Shown here piece after piece: positions 1 to 8,378 of a DNA stretch of 64,000 nucleotides. This stretch comes from Micromonospora_E sp048060115 (lineage in GTDB: Bacteria > Actinomycetota > Actinomycetes > Mycobacteriales > Micromonosporaceae). Under the pieces are notes generated by a model. That model was not told where the DNA came from and did no database searches. It saw only the letters and a program-made list of their open reading frames with translations. A program made the position numbers and the translations under genes. The stretch covers positions 1 through 64,000 of the forward strand of contig NZ_JBHMIM010000005.1 of NCBI RefSeq assembly GCF_048060115.1. Direction: 5' to 3'. Within the stretch, counting starts at the first letter, position 1; every line of letters starts with the position of its first letter.

Positions 1-117
1 TCCCAGGTCAGAAGGCACCTGTCTTTCAAGATCCACTATGTGGACCCGCCCATAATGAAGGGCTGAGGCTAGCCGGCCGGGGAGCTGGCCGCACCAGATC
101 CCCGGCCGGCGGCGTCG

Positions 118-1278
118 TCAGTAGCTGGGCAGCGCCGGGTCGATCTGCTTGACCCAGGAGAGCACGCCGCCTTGCAGGTGCACCGCGTCGGCGAAGCCGG
201 CGGCCTTGACCGCGGCGAGCGCTTCGGCCGACCGTACGCCGGACTTGCAGTGCAGCACGATCTGCCGGCCCTGCGGCAGCTTCGCGAGGGCCTCGCCGGA
301 GATGAACTCTCCCTTGGGGATCAGCGTCGATCCGGGGATCTTGACGATCTCGTACTCGGCCGGCTCCCGGACGTCGATGAGGAACACGTCCTTGCCGGCG
401 TCCTGCCATTCCTTGAGCTCGCGGGCGGTGATGGTGGAGTCGACGACCGCCTCCTCGGCTTCGGTCGAGACGGCACCGCAGAAGTCGTCGTAATCGATCA
501 GCTTGGTGATCGGCTCGCCGTTCGGGTCCTTGCGGATCTTGACGACCCGGTAGGTCATCTCCAGGGCGTCGTAGACCATCAACCGGCCGAGCAGCGGGTC
601 ACCGATGCCGGTGATCAGCTTGATCGCCTCGGTCACCATGATCGAGCCGATCGAGGCGCAGAGCACGCCGAGCACGCCACCCTCGGCGCATGACGGCACC
701 ATTCCGGGCGGCGGCGGCTCCGGGTAGAGGTCCCGGTAGTTCGGGCCGTGCTGGTCCCAGAAGATGCTGACCTGGCCGTCGAAGCGGTAGATCGACCCCC
801 ACACGTACGGCTTGCCGAGCAGCACGCAGGCGTCGTTGACCAGGTAGCGGGTGGCGAAGTTGTCGGTGCCGTCGAGGATCAGGTCGTACTGGCCGAAGAT
901 GTCGAAGACGTTGTCGTTGTCCAGCGACACGTCGTGGATCTGGATGTTGACGTACGGGTTGATCTCCCGGACCGACGAGGCGGCCGATTCGGCCTTGGAC
1001 CGGCCGATGTCGGACTGGCCGTGGATGATCTGGCGCTGCAGGTTCGACTCGTCGACGGTGTCGAAGTCGACGATGCCGAGGGTGCCGACGCCGGCCGCGG
1101 CCAGGTACATCAGCGCGGGCGAGCCGAGACCACCGGCGCCCACGCAGAGCACTTTGGCATTCTTGAGGCGTTTCTGACCGTCGACGCCGACGTCCGGGAT
1201 GATGAGATGCCGCGAGTAGCGGCGGATCTCGTCGACGGTCAGCTCGGCGGCGGGTTCGACGAGCGGGGGCAACGACAC
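118..1278 (-). CDS. moeZ: MoeZ-type adenylyltransferase/sulfurtransferase
   Basis: Two-domain cytoplasmic enzyme that activates the C-terminal Gly-Gly of small sulfur carrier proteins as the acyl-adenylate and then loads sulfur from its rhodanese domain; used for molybdopterin, thiamine and other sulfur-containing metabolites. Residues 1-260 form a ThiF/MoeB fold with the nucleotide loop VGAGGLGS (46-53) and NLQRQI. Residues about 285-386 form a rhodanese domain with the active-site loop HCKSGVRS, Cys344. The CXXC zinc pairs of canonical MoeB are absent (YRDLYPEPPPPG stands where the first would be), which is the usual distinction of MoeZ from MoeB. GTG start, with GGGGAG six bases upstream. 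First gene of a block whose order resembles mycobacterial Rv3206c-Rv3211. Family assignment is firm. Confidence 0.95.
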   Translation of the reverse strand: MSLPPLVEPAAELTVDEIRRYSRHLIIPDVGVDGQKRLKNAKVLCVGAGGLGSPALMYLAAAGVGTLGIVDFDTVDESNLQRQIIHGQSDIGRSKAESAASSVREINPYVNIQIHDVSLDNDNVFDIFGQYDLILDGTDNFATRYLVNDACVLLGKPYVWGSIYRFDGQVSIFWDQHGPNYRDLYPEPPPPGMVPSCAEGGVLGVLCASIGSIMVTEAIKLITGIGDPLLGRLMVYDALEMTYRVVKIRKDPNGEPITKLIDYDDFCGAVSTEAEEAVVDSTITARELKEWQDAGKDVFLIDVREPAEYEIVKIPGSTLIPKGEFISGEALAKLPQGRQIVLHCKSGVRSAEALAAVKAAGFADAVHLQGGVLSWVKQIDPALPSY

Positions 1279-1419
1279 GGTGAACTCCCCGGGATCGGCA
1301 ATGCTGGCTGCGCTATTGTTGCTCGCCGACCGCCCACTCGACCATGAGTAGCGACACCGCCCGCCATCCGGGATCCGGGAATAGTTGGCGCCGCGCGGAT
1401 GACGGTCACGGATGACCGG

Positions 1420-2388
1420 TCACAGGATCGGCGGTCCGGTGTAGCGCTTGCCGTCCAGGAACGGCCAGCCGTTGGCTGTGCAGCCCTGCATCCCGTACGT
1501 CTGCTGCTGCATGACCGGCGCGGGCCGCCCCGGCCCCGGGCACAGTTCGTGGCCCATCCCGAGCTGGTGGCCGACCTCGTGGTTGATCGCGTAGGCACGG
1601 TACTCGGCGAGGGTGCCGTCGAAGTGTGGCACCGCTTCGAGCCACCGCGCCACGTTAATGATCACCTGGCCGGGCAGCCGGCACGAGGTGTACTTCTCGG
1701 TGGCGAGTCCACCGAGCGCGCACATCTGTTCCGAGGTGCCCGGGGTGGCCAGATAGATGGTGAACTCGGCGATGTCCTGCCGGGGCACCCGCTGCAGCCG
1801 CAACTGCCGGCCGGCCACCCAGCTCCGCTCGTCGCCGAGGGTCTTGTCGACGATCGCCGCGAACTCGTCGGCGCGTTGGCCGGTCCCGTCCTCCACCGCG
1901 ATCCGGAAGCGGCGCAGCTCACCGGACCAGCCGAGCGTCGGCCCAGCGCCGGTGAGGTAGCCGAAGGTGCCGGGTCCGGTCTCGGGGTAGCTGGCCGGCG
2001 GGCCGACGGCCGGATCCGTCGCCGCATCGGCCGGTGGCTCGGCGGGTGACGGCTGCAGCAGCGGCGGCAACCCGGCGTCACCAGGTGCGTCGCCCTCGAC
2101 ACCTTCACCCTCGGCACCGGCGGTGCCGGTGTCGGGGTCGGGGTCGTGCACGGCGGCCGGGATTCGCCCGTCGGCGTCGGCGGCGGCGTGCAACAAGTAG
2201 GTGCCGGTCAAGGCTCCGGCGATCACCACCAACGCGAGTACGCCTGCCCGTCGCCGGCGGCGCAGTCTCTCTCGGCGGGCCGGCACCGGCACCAGCCCCG
2301 GCTCTGACACCGGCCTTGCGGCCGACGCCGACCGGGTCGATCCGTACCACTGCTTCTTGCGGTCGGTATCTGGCTGCGTCCCACGCAC
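1420..2388 (-). CDS. DUF3152 protein, putative zinc metalloprotease (copy A)
   Basis: Membrane-anchored or exported protein of the actinobacterial DUF3152 family. An Arg-rich cytoplasmic tail is followed by one hydrophobic segment (VLALVVIAGALTGTYLL), a Pro/Ala-rich linker and the C-terminal DUF3152 domain. The domain carries HEVGHQLGMGH (about 270-280), a metzincin-like HExxHxxGxxH zinc site, with three cysteines likely in disulfides (LGHELC, SCRLPG, GCTANG). The family has no proven substrate; protease activity is inferred from the motif. I chose GTG at 2388, downstream of an AGGGGCGG stretch; this gives 322 aa, close to the 326 aa of the neighbouring copy. An upstream GTG at 2496 would add 36 low-complexity residues. 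The single mycobacterial homologue (Rv3207c) also sits next to moeZ. Confidence 0.85.
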   Translation of the reverse strand: MRGTQPDTDRKKQWYGSTRSASAARPVSEPGLVPVPARRERLRRRRRAGVLALVVIAGALTGTYLLHAAADADGRIPAAVHDPDPDTGTAGAEGEGVEGDAPGDAGLPPLLQPSPAEPPADAATDPAVGPPASYPETGPGTFGYLTGAGPTLGWSGELRRFRIAVEDGTGQRADEFAAIVDKTLGDERSWVAGRQLRLQRVPRQDIAEFTIYLATPGTSEQMCALGGLATEKYTSCRLPGQVIINVARWLEAVPHFDGTLAEYRAYAINHEVGHQLGMGHELCPGPGRPAPVMQQQTYGMQGCTANGWPFLDGKRYTGPPIL

Positions 2389-2620
2389 TGCGGCCCGCCC
2401 CTCATGGCGTCCCTCGCCATTCCGCGCCGGTCGGGTCGGTGCTTGGCAGGGGGCGGACCGGCGCGGATTCCTGGCCTGACGTGCACAGATTGTCACGACT
2501 TGCCCACTCCGCCGAACCGACGCGCGGAGATCGCCGGTTCAGGGGTTCAATCTGGCCAAATGCCCCGTATCCGACGACGGTCGGCGCTGGTGGCGGTGCC
2601 GGTTCGCCGGGTGGCGACGG

Positions 2621-3601
2621 TCACAGCGATGGACCCGCGTACCGCTCTCCGGCCAGGTACGGCCACGGGTTGGCCACACATCCGTTGAGGAACAGGGTCT
2701 GCTGCATCATCACCGGCGCCGGCTCGCCGGCACCCGGACACTGCTCGTGCCCGTGGCCGAGCTCGTGACCGACTTCATGGTTGAGCACGTACGCCCGGTA
2801 GACGTCCAGCGGCACGGCCGCCGCCACGAAGTGCTCGACCGACAGCCGCCAGCGGTCCAGGTTGATGATCACTCTGCCCTGCGCCCGGCACGAGGTGTAC
2901 GGCCGGCCGTCGATCCGGATGTCGACGAACCCGGCCTGGCACATCTGGTACGCCGTATCCGCGGTGGCCAGGTAGACGGTGAAGTCGTGGCCGGCCTGGT
3001 CGGGGACCCGCTGCAGCCGCCACTGGCCGCCGGCGGTCCAACTGTCCGGGTCGGCCAGGGTCCGGTCGACGATCTCACCGAACGCCTCGACGTCCTCGCC
3101 CGCGCCGACCTCGACCGCGACCCGGTACCGACGCAACGTGCCGGAGCGGCCGGTGACCTCCCCCTGGGCGCTCGCGAAGGCGAACTCTCCGCTGCCGGTC
3201 GACGGCACCGCGCCCGCCAACTGCAACACCGGCGGCGCCGGGGTGGTCGGCGGTGGCGGTGCCGGGCTGCTCGGCGCCGGGACGCTGCCGCTGCCGCTGG
3301 GTGCCGCGGCCTCGCTGGGTGCCGCGGTCACCTGCCGGCCGACGCCCGCGAGCGCGGCCAACGCGTCACCGTCCAACCCGAACTGGGGCAGCGCGAACCC
3401 GATTGCCGCCAGCCCGAGTACCGCGACCAGCGACGCGGCCAACACCGGCCAGTGTCGCCGTTGCCGGCGCCGCCGTTGGCGTTGCTGCCGCCGTTGCCGC
3501 TGCCGCTGCCGCGACTGGACAGCCCGGCTGTGCCGGTGACGGGTCGGCCGGCTGTGCGCCGAGGCCCCGCCATCGCGCAGGTTCGGGTCGCTGGCAGGCA
3601 T
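2621..3601 (-). CDS. DUF3152 protein, putative zinc metalloprotease (copy B)
   Basis: Paralogue of the adjacent downstream gene with the same architecture: basic His/Arg/Gln-rich cytoplasmic tail, one membrane segment (WPVLAASLVAVLGLAAIG), a Pro/Ser-rich spacer and a C-terminal DUF3152 domain. The zinc motif is HEVGHELGHGH (about 275-285), and the flanking sequence (VIINLDRW, APVMMQQT, ANPWPYL) aligns by eye with copy A. Start is ATG 3601, giving 326 aa. An upstream open frame exists but is Arg/Gly-rich and looks non-coding. Same orientation as copy A with about 230 bp between them, so this looks like a local tandem duplication. Proteolytic function is inferred, not demonstrated. Confidence 0.85.
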   Translation of the reverse strand: MPASDPNLRDGGASAHSRPTRHRHSRAVQSRQRQRQRRQQRQRRRRQRRHWPVLAASLVAVLGLAAIGFALPQFGLDGDALAALAGVGRQVTAAPSEAAAPSGSGSVPAPSSPAPPPPTTPAPPVLQLAGAVPSTGSGEFAFASAQGEVTGRSGTLRRYRVAVEVGAGEDVEAFGEIVDRTLADPDSWTAGGQWRLQRVPDQAGHDFTVYLATADTAYQMCQAGFVDIRIDGRPYTSCRAQGRVIINLDRWRLSVEHFVAAAVPLDVYRAYVLNHEVGHELGHGHEQCPGAGEPAPVMMQQTLFLNGCVANPWPYLAGERYAGPSL

Positions 3602-3690
3602 CGCCGACCACCTTGCCACAGGTGGCGCCGATCGCGCAGGCTCGGGCGCGCCGCCGGAGGCAGCCGCTCGGGCGGCGGTCAGGCGTCGGG

Positions 3691-6684
3691 TCAGGCCAAC
3701 AGCGCGTCGAGGCGGCGATTCACCGCGGCCAGGGTGGCGCGCACCACAGCCTGCCGAGGGTCGCCGGCTACCACCGCCGAGCCGGCGAGTTGCTCCACCC
3801 AGCCGCCGCAGGCGAGCAGCACGACGGCGACCGCCACCTCGCAGCCACCCATCGGCACGACCGCCGCGTGCTCCACGAAACACCGGCCCCGGTCGAGTGT
3901 CCCGGACGGACCGGTGAGCAACTCCTCGATCGCCGAAGCGGCGGCCACCGCGCACAGCCGCAGCACGTAGCTGTCGACCGCCGGGCCGGTCGCCAGCCCG
4001 GACGTGGTCCGGGGTCCAGCGGTCAGATGCACCTCGACGGTGGCGTCCACCCCGAACGTGCTGACCTGCACATGGTTCAGCACGACGCGGGGGCCGGGCC
4101 GCCCGCCGGGGTTCAGCGGACGCGGCGGGCCGCTCTCCGGCCCGGTGCCACTGTCCGAATAGGGCAGGGCCGAAGCCGGCACCGCCGACGTTGGCACCGC
4201 CGCCACTCCGGCGTACCCCGGTTGGGGACGCTGTCCCAGCCGACGACGTCGCGGCACCTCCACCGGATCCGGCGCGGACCAGGACATGGCCGGGCCGTCC
4301 GGCCCGGACCGCAGATCCGCCGGCTGTGTCCCGGCCAACGGACCGCCCCGCATCGGCGCCGTCGGCATGCTCGGGCCGGGGAAGGCACCCGGCAGGTTCT
4401 GCGGTGCCGCCGCCAGCCCCATCCGCTCCTGCAGCAGCCGGGCGACCATCCGGCTCACCTCAGCCGGGTCGGCCCCCTCAGCCAGGTCGAGTCGCAGGCT
4501 GTGCGCGCCGGCATCGGTGGTACGCAGCGACGCGTCCCGTACGCCACCGACGCCACGCACCGCGGCCAGGATGGCTTTGACATCGAAGCCCTCCGGCCGC
4601 TCCTGTGGCTGCCCGGTGGAGTCGCCCCGGCGCAGATGTGAGGCGATGCGGGCAAGTTCTGGCGTCTCCGCCGAAGGTTCCACCGCAGGTGGTTGCGGCA
4701 CAGTTGGCACATCCGGGTCGGCAGGGACCCGCTGCGGCAGCGTGTCGAGCGCTGCCGCAGCGATCGGGGTGGACAAATTGGCCGGGAAATCTGGAGGCGG
4801 CACCGTGGCACCGGGCGGGGGGCCGCCATCGGCCGTACCGCTCGGTCCGCGCGGCATGGTCCGCCGCCGTGGCTCCGGCCCGCTGGCCTGTTCGGGGCCT
4901 GGGCCGGGCAGGGATGTGTTCCAGGGTTGGCCCGGGTCGTACCTGTCCTGGTCGTAGCCGAGGTTGGCCGGTGCCGGCTGTTCCGGTCGCCACGGCGGTT
5001 CGTCGGGTGCCCCGCCCTGCTCGGGCGGGGACCAGCCGGGGCCGTCGTTGGCTTCGCGCCCCCACGCGCGGTCGCCACCGTCGCCCGGCCATTGCTGATC
5101 GCCGACGTCAGCCGGCCAGGAACGGTCACCGGCGTCGGACCAGCCCGGCGGCGGCGGGCCGGCATCGGACCAGCCAGGGGTCGGCGGGCCGGCATCGGAC
5201 CAGCCAGGGGTCGGCGGGCCGGCATCGGACCAGCCAGGGGTCGGCGGGTCGGCATCGGACCAGCCAGGGGTCGGCGGGCCGGCATCGGACCAGCCCGGCG
5301 GCGGCTGGTCCGACCAGTCTCCGCTGGTCCGAGGCGCCCAGGAAGGCGGCTCGGTCGGCTCTGCCGCCTGCTCACCGTGCTCGGCGGGGTTGGCCGGCCA
5401 GCCCGATTCGGCGGAGACCCAACTCTCGGCGTACGGCCAGTCTGGCCCGCCGCCGCTGGCCGGCCCGCCGGAGGTCGGGGTCGTGCCGACCGGCGGTTCG
5501 CTGGCCGGTGTGCCACTGGTCGGGGTGGCGCTGACCGGTGCGGCGCTGACTGGTACGGCGTCGGCCGCGTCGGTGCTGGTCGAGGGTGGCTGCTGCCACT
5601 GGCCGGAGCCGCCTGACCGCGACCACTGCTCGGTCATCGGTCTGGGCCACTCCCCGGTGGCACCCGAGCCACGATGGCCGGGGTCCGCGACGAAGTGCGG
5701 TGGCGTACTCGGCCGGTCGCGGCCCGACGATGGTTCGCGGCCCGACGATCGCTCACGGCCTGCGGACGGGTCGTCGGCCGGCCGTGCCGCGGCGGCACTG
5801 GCCGGCGGGTTGGCGGGCCCCGACCGGCTCCCGCCGGTGGTCTGCTCCGGGCCGGCCCCGGAGAACCGGTCGTTGGGGTTGGCCGGCGCGGGCCGCTCCC
5901 CTGACGGTCGACCGGTCTGCGGTGTCTGGAAGCCGGGTGGGGTGGCGGGCCGGGCCGGGCGGGGCGCGGCCGGTGACACCGGCGTCTGCGACGTCGCCGA
6001 GGCGAGCGGAACCGCCCGCAGCGGCGTGGTCGGCACCGCTCTTGCGGTCTCCTGCCAGCGTGGCGGCGGGTTCACCGGGGCAACTGTCGGGCGGGAGTTG
6101 TCGAATGACGACCGGCGGGGCGGCTCGCCGCCGGTGGGCCGGTCGGGCTGCGGCCCGCGTTCCCGCTCCGCGCCGGCTTCGGTGCCGGTCCGGGAATCCC
6201 CACCGGGGCGGTCGTCGGATCGGGCCTGCCCGGTGAACGCACCGCCGGGTCGGTCACCGATCGACTCACCGGCCGGTGCCGGGCGCGGTGTGGGCACCAT
6301 GGCCTGGTCGCGGGGGTTGCCCGGCTCCATCGGGTACGGGCTGGCGCTGATCGGCCGGCTCATCGGATCGGCGGCCAGCCGCCCGCTGTCGCCGGCCCGC
6401 CCGCTACCGCGGGCCGGGCCGCTGCGCGGGTTCCGGGGAAACTGCAGTACCTCGGCGTAACCGGACGGGGTCTGCGCCCAGCCCGGTCCGCTGACCGGGG
6501 CGTCGCGGGAGCTCCAGCCGTCGCTGGCGCGCGTCGGCGCGTCCGGCTCGACGCCCGACCCGTCCGACCACCTGGTCGGCGACCCCGTCCAGCTGCTCAT
6601 TGCCTGGTCACGACGGCCTCGCGGATCCGCTCCGCCATCGTCTGATCCCGGTGCAGCCCCGCGGGGTTCACCTGATTCGTCCAC
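3691..6684 (-). CDS. Long Pro/Gly/Ser-rich protein with conserved C-terminal region
   Basis: About 997 aa, mostly low-complexity and probably disordered. Not a family I recognise. The N-terminal two thirds are rich in Pro, Gly, Ser, Arg and Asp. The middle holds six copies of a ten-residue repeat of the type GWSDAGPPTP, encoded by a 30-bp DNA repeat (5131-5310). Residues from about 730 look folded: a short block around FDVKAILAAVRGVGGVRDA, then a C-terminal region of about 140 residues starting near VLNHVQVSTFGVDATVEVHL, ending in an Ala-rich helix. No signal peptide or membrane segment is evident. Start chosen at GTG 6684, preceded by GAGGAG at good spacing; ATG 6600 lacks a clear ribosome binding site. 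Divergent from the TetR gene by about 150 bp. Function unknown. Confidence 0.75.
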   Translation of the reverse strand: MDESGEPRGAAPGSDDGGADPRGRRDQAMSSWTGSPTRWSDGSGVEPDAPTRASDGWSSRDAPVSGPGWAQTPSGYAEVLQFPRNPRSGPARGSGRAGDSGRLAADPMSRPISASPYPMEPGNPRDQAMVPTPRPAPAGESIGDRPGGAFTGQARSDDRPGGDSRTGTEAGAERERGPQPDRPTGGEPPRRSSFDNSRPTVAPVNPPPRWQETARAVPTTPLRAVPLASATSQTPVSPAAPRPARPATPPGFQTPQTGRPSGERPAPANPNDRFSGAGPEQTTGGSRSGPANPPASAAAARPADDPSAGRERSSGREPSSGRDRPSTPPHFVADPGHRGSGATGEWPRPMTEQWSRSGGSGQWQQPPSTSTDAADAVPVSAAPVSATPTSGTPASEPPVGTTPTSGGPASGGGPDWPYAESWVSAESGWPANPAEHGEQAAEPTEPPSWAPRTSGDWSDQPPPGWSDAGPPTPGWSDADPPTPGWSDAGPPTPGWSDAGPPTPGWSDAGPPPPGWSDAGDRSWPADVGDQQWPGDGGDRAWGREANDGPGWSPPEQGGAPDEPPWRPEQPAPANLGYDQDRYDPGQPWNTSLPGPGPEQASGPEPRRRTMPRGPSGTADGGPPPGATVPPPDFPANLSTPIAAAALDTLPQRVPADPDVPTVPQPPAVEPSAETPELARIASHLRRGDSTGQPQERPEGFDVKAILAAVRGVGGVRDASLRTTDAGAHSLRLDLAEGADPAEVSRMVARLLQERMGLAAAPQNLPGAFPGPSMPTAPMRGGPLAGTQPADLRSGPDGPAMSWSAPDPVEVPRRRRLGQRPQPGYAGVAAVPTSAVPASALPYSDSGTGPESGPPRPLNPGGRPGPRVVLNHVQVSTFGVDATVEVHLTAGPRTTSGLATGPAVDSYVLRLCAVAAASAIEELLTGPSGTLDRGRCFVEHAAVVPMGGCEVAVAVVLLACGGWVEQLAGSAVVAGDPRQAVVRATLAAVNRRLDALLA
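5131..5310. repeat. Six-unit 30-bp tandem repeat inside a coding region
   Basis: Units begin at 5131, 5161, 5191, 5221, 5251 and 5281. Units two to five are almost identical; the outer two diverge. The period is a multiple of three, so copy-number change would keep the frame. It encodes the GWSDAGPPTP-type decapeptide on the minus strand. Confidence 0.95.
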
Positions 6685-6836
6685 CGTGCGCTCCTCGGTC
6701 GCCCCCGCTGAGGCTACCGTGTGCTGAGAGTGTCGATAAGTTGCAACGTCGGGCCAATTGACCGGCCAGCTGATATGCACTGATCGTTTCAGTTCATTCG
6801 TCGACCAGATGGCTCCACCCAACTCGGAGGTTCGAC

Positions 6837-7523
6837 ATGACCGCTGCGTCGAGCGGCGCACAGACGGCCGGCCGGCCGGCGAGGCTGCCGCGCTCCGCGC
6901 GCCGCAAGCAGCTGCTCGCCGCCGCGCAGGAAGTATTCGTAGCACAGGGTTACCACGCGGCGGCGATGGATGACATCGCTGAACGCGCCGGCGTCTCCAA
7001 GCCAGTGCTATATCAACACTTTCCGGGCAAGCTGGAGTTGTATCTGGCGCTTCTCGATACGCACTGCGACTCGATCATCGCGAAAGTCTCGTCGGCGATG
7101 GCGGCCACCACCGACAACAAGGAACGAGTCAGCGGCGCGGTGCAGGCGTACTTCGACTTCGTGGATGAGGAGAGCGGCGCCTTCCGGCTGGTCTTCGACT
7201 CCGACCTGCGCAACGAGCCGGCCGTACGGGCCCGGGTCGAACGGGTCGAACGGGAGTGCATCGCCGCTATCACCGACACCATCATCTCGGACACCGGAGT
7301 GAGCCGTTCCCGTGCCGAACTCCTCGCGTCCGGGCTGGTCGGTGCGGCGGAGACCGCCGCGCAGTTCTGGTTGGCCGGCGGCCGGCAGGTGCCCAAGAGC
7401 GAGGCCGAGTCGCTGCTGGCCGCGCTCTCCTGGCGCGGAATCGCCGGGTTCCCCCTCCAGGGCGAGGCGCCCTCCACCGCCCAGGGTGAGGCATCCTTCC
7501 CGCTACAGGGTGAGGCATCCTGA
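6837..7523 (+). CDS. TetR-family transcriptional regulator
   Basis: 228 aa cytoplasmic DNA-binding protein. The N-terminal TetR helix-turn-helix reads from about RRKQLLAAAQEVFVAQGYHA through MDDIAERAGVSKPVLYQHF, residues about 22-67. The C-terminal part is a ligand/dimerisation domain with FRLVFDSDLRNEP, typical of the actinobacterial group that includes Rv3208. The tail is odd: three copies of a short QGEA(P/S) repeat close the protein (last about 25 residues), encoded by imperfect direct repeats in DNA. ATG start with GGAGG about six bases upstream. It is followed 66 bp downstream by the DUF3107 gene, as in mycobacteria. The effector ligand is unknown. No clear palindromic operator is visible in the divergent gap. 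Confidence 0.92.
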   Translation: MTAASSGAQTAGRPARLPRSARRKQLLAAAQEVFVAQGYHAAAMDDIAERAGVSKPVLYQHFPGKLELYLALLDTHCDSIIAKVSSAMAATTDNKERVSGAVQAYFDFVDEESGAFRLVFDSDLRNEPAVRARVERVERECIAAITDTIISDTGVSRSRAELLASGLVGAAETAAQFWLAGGRQVPKSEAESLLAALSWRGIAGFPLQGEAPSTAQGEASFPLQGEAS

Positions 7524-7589
7524 CCGCAGCCCGCACTCATCGGCTAACCTTCGCGATGGCGTTGTTTTCGCCCACCTCAAGGAGGACCC

Positions 7590-7814
7590 GTGGAGGTCAA
7601 GATCGGCGTGCAGTACGCGCCGCGCGAGCTCGTTCTGGAAAGCACCCAGTCTCCGGCTGAGATCGAGCAGCTCGTGACCCAGGCCATCGCGAGCGAGGGG
7701 ACTCTGTCACTCACCGACGAGCGCGGCCGCCGGGTCATCGTGCCGGTGAGCAAGGTCGCCTACGTCGAGATCGCCGAGGCCGCACCCCGATCGGTCGGCT
7801 TCACCGTCCGCTGA
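7590..7814 (+). CDS. DUF3107 family protein
   Basis: 74 aa small acidic protein of the actinobacterial DUF3107 family (mycobacterial homologue Rv3208A/TB9.4). It starts MEVKIGVQYAPRELVLE and contains the conserved DERGRRVIVPVSKVAYVEI stretch. No enzymatic motif, signal peptide or membrane segment is present; biochemical role unknown. GTG start with GGAGG four bases upstream, as strong a site as any in the window. The TetR-DUF3107-helicase order is conserved across actinobacteria and supports the call. Confidence 0.93.
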   Translation: MEVKIGVQYAPRELVLESTQSPAEIEQLVTQAIASEGTLSLTDERGRRVIVPVSKVAYVEIAEAAPRSVGFTVR

Positions 7815-8378
7815 CCGAGCGGCAGCACCGCGCTGGTCGACACCGATTCGACCAGCGTCCGGCCGGCGGTTCGTGGCCGACGACACCGCCGGTCCGTTGA
7901 TCTTCGCCGTGCCCGGCGGTCCAGCCCGCCGGGCTGGACCTGGACCAACGACCACCCGGTGGCAGTGATTCAGCTCACAGTCGACCCTCCCGGTTCCGGG
8001 CATCGTCGCTGAGCATCTCCACCTCGGCGCGGACCTCGGCTACCATGTTCAACAAATGCTGCGGCCGTCGAGTCTGCTCGCACGGGGTTCGCGGCGCGCG
8101 TGCGGCCCGCGATCGTTCGATCGCGTGTGGCCAGCGCCGTCAGTTGACGCACCGCTGCATCCCGCGGACACCGCTCCGCCAGCGACAGCAGGTGCCGTCC
8201 CGGTGCCGAACACAGCAGGCGCCGTCCCGGCGCCGCACGAAGCAGGCGCCATCCCGGCGCCGCACGAAGCAGGCGCCATCCCGGCGCCGCACGAAGCAGG
8301 CGCCATCCCGGCGCCGCATCCGATACGCGCCCTCACGACTCAGGCGGGGCGCACATGAGAGGGCACCCCCGAAATCTG
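7815..8378. other. 564-bp gap before the DEAD-box helicase gene
   Basis: No recognisable gene. A plus-strand open frame at 8056-8358 (ATG start, 100 codons) spans a 27-bp minisatellite and would encode a nine-residue AGAIPAPHE-type repeat. It has no clear ribosome binding site or recognisable family. The first half (7815-8040) shows nothing definite. Confidence 0.6.
8188..8322. repeat. Five-unit 27-bp minisatellite upstream of the helicase gene
   Basis: Units start at 8188, 8215, 8242, 8269 and 8296. Each holds two GGCGCC-type hexamers around a CATCCC core (the first unit is degenerate), so each unit can fold into a small hairpin. The middle units are nearly identical, suggesting recent amplification. 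The array ends 56 bp before the chosen helicase start and may lie in its 5' leader. Confidence 0.95.

Noticed and set aside
1..66. Frame open from the left edge and ending in TGA at 64-66, possible C-terminus of a gene
   Set aside because: Only 21 codons are visible, with several codons rare in this genome (AGA, AGG, ATA, TAT), and no family is recognisable. It could be a real gene end but cannot be supported.
2621..3955. Longer form of the second DUF3152 protein starting at 3955
   Set aside because: The extra 118 residues are Arg/Gly-rich and overlap the coding end of the Pro-rich gene; ATG 3601 gives a normal membrane-protein start and the expected length.
8056..8358. Small gene encoding AGAIPAPHE-type repeats
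   Set aside because: No ribosome binding site or family, and the reverse strand gives an equally regular repeat, which indicates a DNA repeat rather than a protein.
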